A stretch of DNA of 64,000 bases, from assembly GCA_016795325.1 (NCBI GenBank), contig JAEUHY010000060.1, positions 62,001-126,000 of the forward strand. The letters run 5' to 3'. This DNA is from Planctomycetota bacterium. Its GTDB lineage: Bacteria; Planctomycetota; UBA1135; GCA-002686595. Of the stretch, positions 18,413-27,016 are shown piece by piece. A program made the translations under genes and the position numbers. Positions within the stretch are counted from its first letter, which is position 1; each line of letters begins with the position of its first letter. The notes under the pieces are model-generated. The model was not told where the DNA came from, made no database searches, and worked only from the letters and a program-made list of their open reading frames with translations.

Positions 18413-19723
18413 CTACGGCCGCGTGAAGCACACCGAGTTGCTGTAGAGCAACTCGCCCGTCGCGGTGAGCACGTCCGCTTGCGCGATGACGAGCTCGCCC
18501 GTTTCGACGCTGCTGGGAAGCGTGAAGAAGGCGTCGACTTGTCCGCCTGCGGGCACGGCGCCGAGGTTTTGGATGCGCGCGCGGTTGGTGAGCAGACCCA
18601 CCACGTCGGTGTTCGGCGCCGGCGTGATCATGGTGCGGCCGAGCCACACGCGCGCCGTGCTGTTCGCCGGACCGCTCACGCGCAGCGTCACCGCGCCAGC
18701 GGCGTTTGCGCTCACGAGCTGAAGCGTCGGGCGGGCGGGGGAGGAGAGTTGGATCTGGGAGTTGCTGCTGGTGCTGAAGGCGGGGGCCGGCCCGCAGCAC
18801 GAGCCGCCCGCGCCTCCCGTGGCCGTCACGCCCGAGTGCCTGACCAGACTCATCGAGATGGCCCTCACGGCGGGGCTGTTTCTTCCATCACCCCAGAATC
18901 CGCCGCAGCCACAGCTCTCGCCCAGACCGCCCATCCCTCCGGTGAGCGTGCTGGCCGCGAGGCGCGCCCGACTTCCGTTGGCGAAGTCAGCGCCGACACC
19001 GCCGTCCCCGCCGGATCCGTTGCTGTTGCCGCTGCCGTTGCCGCCGCGAACGGTCGAGTGCGCGAGCGAGAAGGTCGAGAGGAACGCGTTCAGCCCGGCC
19101 CCGCCGGTGACAGCCCCGGGGGGATTGCCGCACGCGACCGTGTCCCATTGTGCGTTCTGTCCCCAGACCGTCGAACTGACCAGCTCGAGCGTCGCGTTGG
19201 ACAGCAGCACGCCGCTCATGCCGGGTTCCCCGCAGGCCGCATAATCGAAGGCGACTCCGAAGTTGCAGGCGCGAATGCGCACATCGTCGCTGTCCGTGAC
19301 GATCACCTGAGATCCGACGTTCGCTGTCTGAGGCACGCTCGCAAGGCTCTCCAGCACGACTCCGCCGTCGCAGTCGTCGACTTCCAAGCGCCGGAACTGC
19401 AAGCGTGAGACCGCGCACCGGGCGCCGGATGGAATGTTCTGGACGCGCGCGAGGCCGGTCACGATCGTCCCGACGGATCCGCGCACGAAGATCGGCTTGT
19501 CGAGCACGAAGCCGCTGTAGTTTCCGGCGCGGACCAGCACACGGTCGTTCGGCTGCGCGAAGGCGATTGCGGACTGGATGTCCGTGAAGTGCGAACCGGC
19601 GCCGCCGCTCAGGTCCACGACCCACTCAGCGCCGCCGGCGAGTGCGCTGGAAGGCGCGAGGGCCAAAAGCGCGGCGACGTACAACGAGCGCGCAGAGCTC
19701 GGAACGGTGAAACTTAGAAGCAT
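18413..19723 (-). CDS. Secreted beta-helix-like protein
   Basis: 436 aa from the ATG at 19723, placing a signal peptide at the N-terminus (cleavage near SSALA-GG, about residue 30). The mature part begins with a short SGGAGSHFTDIQSAIAFAQP segment typical of right-handed beta-helix (pectin-lyase-like) proteins, followed by VLVRAGNYSGFVL and repeating Gly/Asn/Ser-rich turns. A Gly-Asn-Ser-rich stretch and several cysteines occupy the middle. The C-terminal about 100 residues form a separate beta-rich domain. No catalytic motif is evident. A decayed duplicate of its 3' end lies just upstream at 19948-20088. Confidence 0.7.
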   Translation of the reverse strand: MLLSFTVPSSARSLYVAALLALAPSSALAGGAEWVVDLSGGAGSHFTDIQSAIAFAQPNDRVLVRAGNYSGFVLDKPIFVRGSVGTIVTGLARVQNIPSGARCAVSRLQFRRLEVDDCDGGVVLESLASVPQTANVGSQVIVTDSDDVRIRACNFGVAFDYAACGEPGMSGVLLSNATLELVSSTVWGQNAQWDTVACGNPPGAVTGGAGLNAFLSTFSLAHSTVRGGNGSGNSNGSGGDGGVGADFANGSRARLAASTLTGGMGGLGESCGCGGFWGDGRNSPAVRAISMSLVRHSGVTATGGAGGSCCGPAPAFSTSSNSQIQLSSPARPTLQLVSANAAGAVTLRVSGPANSTARVWLGRTMITPAPNTDVVGLLTNRARIQNLGAVPAGGQVDAFFTLPSSVETGELVIAQADVLTATGELLYSNSVCFTRP

Positions 19724-20283
19724 GGACTGACCATCTCCCGGTCGGCGTGCGAGTTCTGTCGCACGGGTCACAAGTTCGAACACGTCCGCCCGGCAAGAGA
19801 CTAGGTCATCCGCCGCCGACTGACTACGTCTCCGCCGGCGCTGCGCCGGATTTTCGCCTCCGGGGGGCCGGGCCTGGGGGACGCGACGGCGCCCGTTGGC
19901 GGCGCCCGTTGGCGGCAGAGGCCGGCCGTCCGCGTTGTCCGTTGCTGGAAGCGCGCCAAGTCGCTGCGGAGCAACTCGAGCACATCGGCTTGCGCCGCGA
20001 CGAGCTCGCCGACGGAACCCGCGCCGAGGTTCTGGCGCCGCGCTGGGTCGGTGGACCGGCCCGCCACGTCGGTACCGTTCGTCGTCGCGGACCTCGCGCG
20101 CGCGACGCGCTCGGAGCGCTGGAAACTACGCTGGATTCCGTCGCACGCAACGCTCGAACTGGCGGAGCAAAAAACGCACTCGTGTTCGCGTCCGCTCCAC
20201 CCAGGGCCGCGAGATGCAGTTACCCTCGAGTGCACGGCGGAACTCCTGGGACCGCGCTCCCAACTCGAAAGACCTCAACTCGC
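19724..20283. other. Gene-poor divergent region
   Basis: About 560 bases between two divergent secreted-protein genes. Apart from the degenerate paralogue fragment at 19948-20088, no intact gene, RNA or repeat was recognised. Open frames here have shadow-like translations. Confidence 0.5.
19948..20088 (-). pseudogene. Degenerate partial duplicate of the 18413-19723 gene
   Basis: On the + strand the segment aligns with 18425-18613, the 3' end of the neighbouring secreted-protein gene, in the same orientation. Matching blocks include GAGCAACTC, CACGAGCTCGCC-like GACGAGCTCGCC, CGCCGAGGTT and CCACGTCGGT. Relative to the intact gene there are two gaps (12 and 48 bases), both multiples of three. 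The reverse translation reads NLGAGSVGELVAAQADVLELL against NLGA...ETGELVIAQADVLT in the intact protein. It lacks a start, a signal peptide and most of the protein, so it is a relic of a tandem duplication. Confidence 0.75.
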
Positions 20284-21282
20284 ATGAAACGACTCGCGAT
20301 AGCTCTCCAACTCGTCTTGGCCTCCGGCGCGGCGTTCGCGCAGGTCACCAGCGTCGGCCCGTTCGTGGGTGCGCACCGCGAAGACTTCGAGTCCCTTCCG
20401 ATCGTCACCTCGTCGTCGTGTTACCCAGCCTCCATCCTCGACGGAACCGCGGAGTTGTGCGCCGCGAACCAAGGCAACGTGATCGTCGCAGGGACGTCCA
20501 ATTGCGCCTGCAGCGTCGCGCCTCAGCAGGGCTCCTACCAGGCGCTGGTAAGCCAAACGAGTTCCGCCGGCACATACGCCACGCTCCGCTTCGCCGTGCC
20601 TGCTCTGCGCTTCGGCGGCTACTTCGCCCTGAACTGCAGCGTTCCCGATGCGACGGCGCGTTTCTTCGATCTGAGCGGCAACGTGATCGCCAACCTGCCC
20701 TTGAGCATTCCCGCCAACTGCACTTGGCACTGGCACGGGTTCAGCTCGACCATCCCGCTCAGCAAGGTCGAACTCCGCAGCAACCTCGTGTCTGGCGGCA
20801 TCCTGCTGATGGACGCATTCGAGGTCGACAACTTCGCCGGCGTGCAGATCTACTGCACGGGCAAACCGAATTCGCTCGGCTGCGTCCCGGGCATCGAGGT
20901 CGCCGGCGTCCCGAGCGCCAACGGTGCGGTCGACTTCGAGGTGCGCGCGCGCGGGATCACGCCCAGCACCCAGGGCATGTTGCTCTACAACGTCAACGGC
21001 GCTCGCGCCGCGCTCCCGTTCTACTGCGGGACGTTGTGTTTCGGGCCGAATGGCTTTCGCCGCACAAGAATGGTGTTTTCGACGGGATTCGGACAGTTGT
21101 GCGAGGGCGTGTTCCGCTTCGACATGAACGACTTTGCGGTCGGCGCGCTCGGCGGCAGCCCGAACCCTGCGCTGCTCGTGCCAGGGACCATGGTTCACTG
21201 CCAGTGGTGGGGGCGCGACGCGTACGTGCCGGGCCTGTGCCAGGCGCCGATGAGCAACGCGCTCGAGTACGTCGTCCAGTAG
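20284..21282 (+). CDS. Secreted protein with lineage-type Cys-rich C-terminal domain
   Basis: 332 aa. A signal peptide (MKRLAIALQLVLASGAAFAQ) is followed by a beta-rich domain of about 180 residues with paired cysteines, resembling a jelly-roll-like module (for example TARFFDLSGNVIANLPL). The last about 130 residues form a distinct domain opening with IYCTGKPNSLGCVPGIEVAG and ending in MSNALEYVV, with conserved Cys and Gly. A homologous C-terminal domain ends the MopE-type protein at 23657. No enzymatic motif was found. It is probably an extracellular or surface protein; its function is unknown. Confidence 0.75.
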   Translation: MKRLAIALQLVLASGAAFAQVTSVGPFVGAHREDFESLPIVTSSSCYPASILDGTAELCAANQGNVIVAGTSNCACSVAPQQGSYQALVSQTSSAGTYATLRFAVPALRFGGYFALNCSVPDATARFFDLSGNVIANLPLSIPANCTWHWHGFSSTIPLSKVELRSNLVSGGILLMDAFEVDNFAGVQIYCTGKPNSLGCVPGIEVAGVPSANGAVDFEVRARGITPSTQGMLLYNVNGARAALPFYCGTLCFGPNGFRRTRMVFSTGFGQLCEGVFRFDMNDFAVGALGGSPNPALLVPGTMVHCQWWGRDAYVPGLCQAPMSNALEYVVQ

Positions 21283-21401
21283 GGCGCGGACGCGGCGGGT
21301 GACGGCGCCGAGCGTCGAACCGCTGGGCAGTTACGAAGCCAGCGCGCTGCCAACCAAAAGGCAACGCGCTGGCGTTGTGCGAGCGCCGGAGCTCGGCGCG
21401 G

Positions 21402-22139
21402 CTACTTGATGTACTCGTCGACGTACAGCGGCAGCATCTTGCGCCACGTCGGCCAGTCGTGCGGCCACTCCTCGCCCCACTCGACGACGCGGTTGGGGAT
21501 GTTGCGCTCGCCGAGCACCTTGGCCACGTTCCAGCTCTGCGCCGGTTCCTCGGCCTTGCCCCTGCCGTGCGTCAGCAGCACGAAGCGCTTGCGCAACTGG
21601 GCGAGGTGCGCGCCCTCGGGCAGTCCCGGAAGGAAGCGCGTCGGAGTGTTGTAGTAGTGGTCCGAGTTCGGCTCGCCCTCCATGAACTTGGCGAGGTCAT
21701 AGGTGCCGCTCATGCACAGCGCGAGCTTGAACACGTCCGGGTGACGGCACACCGCCGAGAGCGCCTGGTACGCGCCGATCGACGCGCCGGCGGTCACGAT
21801 CTCGATCTCGGGCGAGTTGCAGTCCTTGCGGATCAACGGCACGAGCTCGTGGTACAGGAACGAGTCGAACTTCTGCTGCGCGCGCGCCGCGAAGGGCAGC
21901 TTGTTGGACTCGGCGAGCAGCGCTTGGCCGGCGGTCGAGTCGACCGAATAGATCTTGATGCGCTGCGCTTCGAGCTGCGCCTTCAAGTAGTCGATCATCC
22001 AGAAGCGCTCGATCTCCTCGGCGTCGCCTCCGGCGGTGGGGAAGATGAGCAGCGGCGTGCCGACCTCGCCCCAGCGCACGACCTTGACTTCGCGGCCCAG
22101 GCGCTCGGAGCGCCACGTCTCGGTTGCTTTCGATGCCAT
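21402..22139 (-). CDS. Alpha/beta-hydrolase esterase of the ATP-grasp cluster
   Basis: 245 aa from the ATG at 22139; upstream in-frame residues are Arg/Pro-rich and unlikely to be coding. The nucleophile elbow is GASIG with Ser120, and a C-terminal His in the WPHDWPTW segment completes a likely triad. The fold resembles the putative esterase family (PF00756, D-type). No signal peptide, so cytoplasmic. It is 16 bp downstream of the first ATP-grasp gene on the same strand and likely cotranscribed. The same nucleophile and His context (HDWPTWRKMLP) recurs as HNWENWRDKL in the esterase at 25880, so the two hydrolases are related. Confidence 0.8.
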   Translation of the reverse strand: MASKATETWRSERLGREVKVVRWGEVGTPLLIFPTAGGDAEEIERFWMIDYLKAQLEAQRIKIYSVDSTAGQALLAESNKLPFAARAQQKFDSFLYHELVPLIRKDCNSPEIEIVTAGASIGAYQALSAVCRHPDVFKLALCMSGTYDLAKFMEGEPNSDHYYNTPTRFLPGLPEGAHLAQLRKRFVLLTHGRGKAEEPAQSWNVAKVLGERNIPNRVVEWGEEWPHDWPTWRKMLPLYVDEYIK

Positions 22140-22155
22140 CGCGTGAGGTGTGGGC

Positions 22156-23466
22156 TCAGGCCTTCTTGCCGCTGGAGGATTTCTTCTTCGCCGCCGGCTT
22201 GGCCGCGGCGCTCGCCGCCGCCGCATCGCGCTCGGCCCGGTCGTTCGCGCGCCAGATCTGGATCTCGTTCCAGAAGTGCTCGGTGAAGCTGTCCCACTCG
22301 TGCTTGGGGAACAGCGCCTCGACCTTCTTGCGCACCGCGACCTTCGCGCGCTCGGAGCCGAAGAAATTCCAGGCCACCTCGTCGAGGTGCGAGAGGTGCG
22401 TGGCGCAGAACTCTTCGAAACGCTCGGCCTCCATGCGCTCGCGCGCGATCTTCGCGTAGCCGGCGAGCTTGTCCTTGTACGACAGGTCCTTGGCCGCGAT
22501 CTCGAAGTACGGCTGCCAGTCCTGGTTGACGCGCATGCGCTTCTTGGTCGCGGCGACGTACAGCGACCAACGCAGCTTGGCCTTCACGAGCCAGGGGAAA
22601 TGGCGGTGCAGGCTCGTGACCTGGCTGTCGGGGCAGGGGTTGGCGAAGTCGATCGGATGCCAGATGCCGTCGGCGTAGAGCGCTTCGCAGGAGTTGAAGT
22701 CCCAGCCGAAGAACGAGTTGATCGTCAGCGTGATGTCGCGCAGCACGCTCAGCGTTTCCTCGGGCAGGTAACCCTCGTCGTTGAGGTAGCGCTGGTGCAG
22801 CGGCGCGCTCGGGTCGTAGCGGATGATGCGCGTCTGCGGGCCCAGGCCGATGCAGCGGCAGAAATGCTCGTGCGGCAGCACGCCCTTCTGCAGGTGCATG
22901 ATCAGCTTGCCCGAGCGGTCGTAGGCTTCGACGAGTTCCTTCTCGTTGTCGACCTTGCTGACGCCGACCCAGCCGCCGCCGTCGAAGGGCTTCATGAACA
23001 GCGGGTAGCCGACCTGTGCGCCGACCGCGGGAAGGTCGAACAGCTTCGCGTAGCGCGTCAGCGTCGTCTGCAGGTCGGGCTTTTCCTCGTAGCTCTTGGG
23101 CGGGACCAGCCACGTGGTCGGGATCGGCATGCCCAGCCGCATCATCGCGGCGTAGGTCGTGTGCTTTTCGTTCGACTGCACCGACCAGGGGTTGTTGAAC
23201 ACGTACACGTCGTTCAACACCACGGCCTTTTTGATCCATTCGCGACTGGTGTGGTACCAGTGCGTCAGGCGGTCGACGACGAGGTCGTACTTGACCGGTT
23301 GGCGCAGGGCGAAGGGCTCGATCGTGACGCGCTCGATCTCGAACGAAACCGTGTTGTTTCCGATGGGGAGTTTGAGGTCGAGGTCCTTGACCAATTCCTC
23401 GAAACAGATCGGCCAGCAGGTGTCGGCGCCGAGGGACAGTCCAATCTTGCGGGTGACGTTGGCCAC
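22156..23466 (-). CDS. ATP-grasp ligase, divergent type
   Basis: 436 aa. The ATP-grasp core is visible: MRLGMPIPTTWLVPP (the entry to the first lobe), YPLFMKPFDGGGWVGVSKV (nucleotide-binding Lys and Gly-rich loop) and WHPIDFANPCPDSQ late in the domain, where the metal-binding acidic residues normally sit. It is less similar to the other three ligases of the cluster and has a C-terminal helical region of about 130 residues and a Lys/Ala/Ser-rich basic tail. The substrate is not inferable. It is followed on the same strand by the esterase gene. Confidence 0.8.
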   Translation of the reverse strand: MANVTRKIGLSLGADTCWPICFEELVKDLDLKLPIGNNTVSFEIERVTIEPFALRQPVKYDLVVDRLTHWYHTSREWIKKAVVLNDVYVFNNPWSVQSNEKHTTYAAMMRLGMPIPTTWLVPPKSYEEKPDLQTTLTRYAKLFDLPAVGAQVGYPLFMKPFDGGGWVGVSKVDNEKELVEAYDRSGKLIMHLQKGVLPHEHFCRCIGLGPQTRIIRYDPSAPLHQRYLNDEGYLPEETLSVLRDITLTINSFFGWDFNSCEALYADGIWHPIDFANPCPDSQVTSLHRHFPWLVKAKLRWSLYVAATKKRMRVNQDWQPYFEIAAKDLSYKDKLAGYAKIARERMEAERFEEFCATHLSHLDEVAWNFFGSERAKVAVRKKVEALFPKHEWDSFTEHFWNEIQIWRANDRAERDAAAASAAAKPAAKKKSSSGKKA

Positions 23467-23656
23467 TTGGGGGAGCGCTCCGATGGGGCGGGTGGGCAGG
23501 GGCGGAGAAGTTTAGCGATGGCGGGCCGCCGTGCGACGGAGTTTGCCCGGTTCGCGCGGGAGCAGCTAGCCTTGCGCCCGTCACCGCAGGCGAGCACGTC
23601 GCCAAGCGGAAGGCGTGAGGCGATGCGCGGGCCAACGTCCGCGAGAGGAGATTCCG

Positions 23657-25840
23657 ATGCAGGCAGTTTCAAGTGCGGCAGGCCTTCTTCTCGGTGGCGC
23701 GGCGCTTCTCACGCCCGCCTGGTCGCAGACGCTCACGCGGCTCAGCGTCGATGCGTCGGGCGCGCAAGCGAACGGAGCGAGCCCAAGCGTGGCCGCGTCC
23801 TCGGACGGCCGCTGGGTCGTGTTCAGCAGCGCTGCGACCAACCTCGTGGCGAACGACTCCAACGGCGCGCTCTACGACGTCTTTCTTCTCGATCGAACCA
23901 GCGGCGCGCTCGAGCTGGTCAGCGTGGACTCCTCGGGTGCGCAGCACGCGACGGACTCCTGGGCCGGAGGCGTGAGTGACGACGGGCGGTACATCGCCTT
24001 CCTCTCGGACGCGCTGGACGCCGGCGACACGGACTTCACGCGCGATGTCTACCTGCGCGATCGACAGACCGGCGTCACCCACTGGGTGTCGCAGGAAAAC
24101 GCCGCCGACGACGCGTGGCGTTGCACGCTGAGCCGCGACGGACTCACCGTCGCGTATTCAGGCTTCTCGTTCTCGAGCTTCGGATCGTCGTTCCACGTGC
24201 GTCGGCCGTTCAGCGGCGGACAGTGGAGCTGGGTCGGATCGAACTTGGGCAGCCAGTTCAGCTCGGCCTCGCACGGGGACCTCGCCGCGAACGGTCAGTT
24301 CGTCGCGGTGCACACCTCGAGCTACAACGGCTACTGGACCACACAGTGGACGGAGCTGCTGGATCTGAACTCCGGAGTCTCCACGTCCATTGCAGGAGCT
24401 CCGCCCGTGACGGGCATCTCCCACGACGCCGGTTTCATCGCGTACGTATCCGCCGGCGGCTTGACCGTGCGCGAGCTCAGCACGGGAATCGAGACGGTGC
24501 TGGTTCCCGGGGCGATCAGCGGGGTCGGCCCGGTTCACCTCAGCGACGACGGGCGCTACGCGGCCTTCGAGTCCGACGCCGCCGATCTCGTCGTCGGCGA
24601 CACCAACACGGCCGCGGACGTCTTCCTGCACGATCGGTTGGCGCACACGACGCTGCGTGTGAGCGTCTCGGCGGCAGGGGCGCAGTCGAATGGCGCGTCG
24701 AGCAGCTGCGTGCTGCTCGGCGACGCTTCGCGCGTGCTCTTTGCGAGCGCTGCGAGCAACCTTGCTCCGGGCGACAGCAACGGCGCGCACGACGTGTTCG
24801 AGCGCACCAACTGCTTCCCGCACGCCGTCGATCTCGACGGCGACGGCTACGGGGCTGGCGCGACGAGCCTGATGTGCATCCCGCTCGGCCCCGGGTTGGT
24901 TCCCAACACGCTCGACTGCGACGACGCGGATCCGGCGCGTTCGCCGAGCGCGCTGGAAGTGTGCAACGGCATCGACGACGACTGCGATGGCGCGCTCGAC
25001 GACGGCTTGGTGTTCGCGTGGTGGCGCGATCTCGACGGCGACGGTTTCGGCGACGCCGCTGCGCCGCTCGCGACCTGTTTGCCGCCGGCGGGCTACGTCG
25101 CGAACGCGCTGGACTGCGACGACACGAACGGCGCCATCCATCCGAGCGCCGTCGAGAGTTGCAACGGCGTCGACGACAACTGCAACGGCGCGGTCGACGA
25201 AGCACTTCTGACGACGTTCTTCCTCGATGCCGACGGCGACGGATACGGGGCCGCGGGGCTTGCGCTCGTGGCGTGCACGCAGCCGACGGGCTACGTGCTC
25301 AATTCGCTCGACTGCGACGATGCGCGCTCCAACGCGTATCCCGGCGCGCCCGAGCTCTGCAACGGGCTCGACGAGGACTGCGACGGCGCCGTCGACGAGG
25401 GCTTCCAGGGCGCGCCGTACTGCGCCAACTCGTTCAGCTCGATCGGCTGCGTGCCGCAGATCGGCGCGCTCGGCAGTCCGCGCGCGAGCGCGACCTCGGG
25501 CTTCACCGTGCAGGTGACGCAGATGGACGGCCAGCGCTCCGGCGTGCTGTTCTACGGCCTTGCGCCGGCCTCGCTGCCCTGGGCGCTGTTCAACCCCAGC
25601 ACGCTGTGCATCGCGGGACAGCGCCAGCGCATGGGCCTTTCCACGAGTTCAGGGACGCTGAACCACTGCGACGGCGTGCTCGCGCGCGACGTGCTCGCCT
25701 GGGCGGCCGCGACCCCGGGCGCGCTGGCGACGCCGCTCAGCGCCGGAACAACGCTCTACTTCCAGGGCTGGTTGCGCGACCCGCTCATGCCGACCGGCAG
25801 CATCCTCACCAGCGGTTGGAGCACGACGCTCTGCCCGTAG
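23657..25840 (+). CDS. Secreted protein with PD40-like propeller and MopE-type Asp/Cys repeats
   Basis: 727 aa with a strong GAGGAG ribosome-binding site just before the ATG and a signal peptide (cleavage near PAWSQ). Residues about 25-390 contain repeats such as SDDGRYIAFLSDA and SDDGRYAAFESDA, typical of TolB/PD40 beta-propellers. Three MopE-type motifs follow, each a DxDGDGYG stretch, a DCDD element and a C-N-G-x-D-D-x-C-x-G-A-x-D element, which in Methylococcus MopE-like proteins are linked to metal binding. The last about 130 residues match the C-terminal domain of the 20284 protein. It is on the opposite strand to the flanking cluster genes and interrupts them. Confidence 0.85.
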   Translation: MQAVSSAAGLLLGGAALLTPAWSQTLTRLSVDASGAQANGASPSVAASSDGRWVVFSSAATNLVANDSNGALYDVFLLDRTSGALELVSVDSSGAQHATDSWAGGVSDDGRYIAFLSDALDAGDTDFTRDVYLRDRQTGVTHWVSQENAADDAWRCTLSRDGLTVAYSGFSFSSFGSSFHVRRPFSGGQWSWVGSNLGSQFSSASHGDLAANGQFVAVHTSSYNGYWTTQWTELLDLNSGVSTSIAGAPPVTGISHDAGFIAYVSAGGLTVRELSTGIETVLVPGAISGVGPVHLSDDGRYAAFESDAADLVVGDTNTAADVFLHDRLAHTTLRVSVSAAGAQSNGASSSCVLLGDASRVLFASAASNLAPGDSNGAHDVFERTNCFPHAVDLDGDGYGAGATSLMCIPLGPGLVPNTLDCDDADPARSPSALEVCNGIDDDCDGALDDGLVFAWWRDLDGDGFGDAAAPLATCLPPAGYVANALDCDDTNGAIHPSAVESCNGVDDNCNGAVDEALLTTFFLDADGDGYGAAGLALVACTQPTGYVLNSLDCDDARSNAYPGAPELCNGLDEDCDGAVDEGFQGAPYCANSFSSIGCVPQIGALGSPRASATSGFTVQVTQMDGQRSGVLFYGLAPASLPWALFNPSTLCIAGQRQRMGLSTSSGTLNHCDGVLARDVLAWAAATPGALATPLSAGTTLYFQGWLRDPLMPTGSILTSGWSTTLCP

Positions 25841-25849
25841 TTCGCCGCG

Positions 25850-25867
25850 CGCGGCCGCTCGGCCGCG
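25850..25867. terminator. Short GC hairpin between convergent genes
   Basis: CGCGGCCG and CGGCCGCG with only two bases between form a compact stem-loop between the 3' ends of the MopE-type gene and the esterase at 25880. No T-tract; the function as terminator is tentative. Confidence 0.35.
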
Positions 25868-25879
25868 GTTCCTCGCGCG

Positions 25880-27016
25880 TCACTCGTACACGAACAGCGA
25901 CGGGCCGGGGAACAGCCACGACAAGCCTTCGCGCAGCTTGTCGCGCCAGTTCTCCCAGTTGTGTCCGTCGCGCGCTTCGGTGAAGCGCACGTTCATGCCC
26001 GTCGACTGCAGCAGCGGCACGATCGAGCGGTTGTAGTAGATCAGGCCTTCGTAGATGCCGCACGAGAGGTACACGTGCTCCGCGGGGCGGCCGGGGCGCG
26101 CGCGGAACTCGTTCATGAAGCGCACGACGGGATCGAACACCGGCCCGCGATCGTGGTCGCCCAGGTCGGTGAACACGAACGATCCCGACTGCAGCAGCAA
26201 GCGGCCGAAGGTTCCCGGGAAGCGCCACGCGCTGGAGAGGGACGCGACACCGCCGAAGCTCGCGCCCATCAGGCAGCGCGCCTCGGGGTCGCGGATGAGC
26301 GAGTAGCGCGACTCGAGCGCCGGAAGAACATCGTGCGCCAGGAAACGCGCGTGGCGCTCGTCGTTGGCGTACTCGGTCAAGCGGTTGGGCGACTGGGTCA
26401 TCGCCACGACCATCGGCTGCACGTCGAGGCGGTGGATCAAGTTGTCCAGCGCGGTGCGCAGCTGCGCGAACTTCATGTAGTCCGGGCCGTCGTGCGCGAT
26501 GAGCAGCGGATAGCGCCGCGTCGGCCGGTAGCGCGCCGGCAGGTACACCAGCAGATTGCGCTTGTCGCCGAAGCTCTTGGCGTCGATCTCGACCTCTTGG
26601 ATCTCGCCCAAGCGCGCCTCGGGATCGTGCCGCGCCCACTCGGGATCCTCGTAATTCGCGCCGCGCACCACCGAGTTCGCGCCGTACGGATCGCGCGCGT
26701 AGTTCTCGTTGAGCGGGTCGGTGATCAGTTGCCGGTGGCCGCCGCGGTGGACCTCGAGCTTGTACTCGACGCGCGAGCGCTCGGGGATGTCGATCGTCAG
26801 GCGCCACACCGGCGTGTGGCCGATGCGCTGGAACTGCAGCGAGTTCGGCAGGCCGTGCAGCCAGTGGCGCAGGTGCACCGAGTCGGCGGCGCCGATGTAG
26901 ACGAACGTCACCGTGCGGCCGTCGACCAGCGGAAAACGGTTCGAGCGCAGGAACTCGTCCAGGGCGTGCGGCCCTGAGTTCGCACGGGACTCGAGGTCTT
27001 GGACGGTGGCGCTCAT
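25880..27016 (-). CDS. Enterochelin-esterase-like alpha/beta hydrolase
   Basis: 378 aa. The N-terminal about 140 residues form a beta-rich (CBM48/early-set-like) domain with VYIGAADSVHLRHWLHG and ITDPLNENYARDPYG. The C-terminal esterase domain (PF00756) has LLIAHDGPDYM, the nucleophile elbow GASFGG with Ser253, and His356 in GHNWENW. The architecture matches enterochelin esterase Fes-like enzymes, which hydrolyse ester or amide-linked metabolites, but no siderophore synthesis genes are visible in the window. The ATG overlaps the stop of the S51-like gene by four bases (ATGA). Confidence 0.85.
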   Translation of the reverse strand: MSATVQDLESRANSGPHALDEFLRSNRFPLVDGRTVTFVYIGAADSVHLRHWLHGLPNSLQFQRIGHTPVWRLTIDIPERSRVEYKLEVHRGGHRQLITDPLNENYARDPYGANSVVRGANYEDPEWARHDPEARLGEIQEVEIDAKSFGDKRNLLVYLPARYRPTRRYPLLIAHDGPDYMKFAQLRTALDNLIHRLDVQPMVVAMTQSPNRLTEYANDERHARFLAHDVLPALESRYSLIRDPEARCLMGASFGGVASLSSAWRFPGTFGRLLLQSGSFVFTDLGDHDRGPVFDPVVRFMNEFRARPGRPAEHVYLSCGIYEGLIYYNRSIVPLLQSTGMNVRFTEARDGHNWENWRDKLREGLSWLFPGPSLFVYE

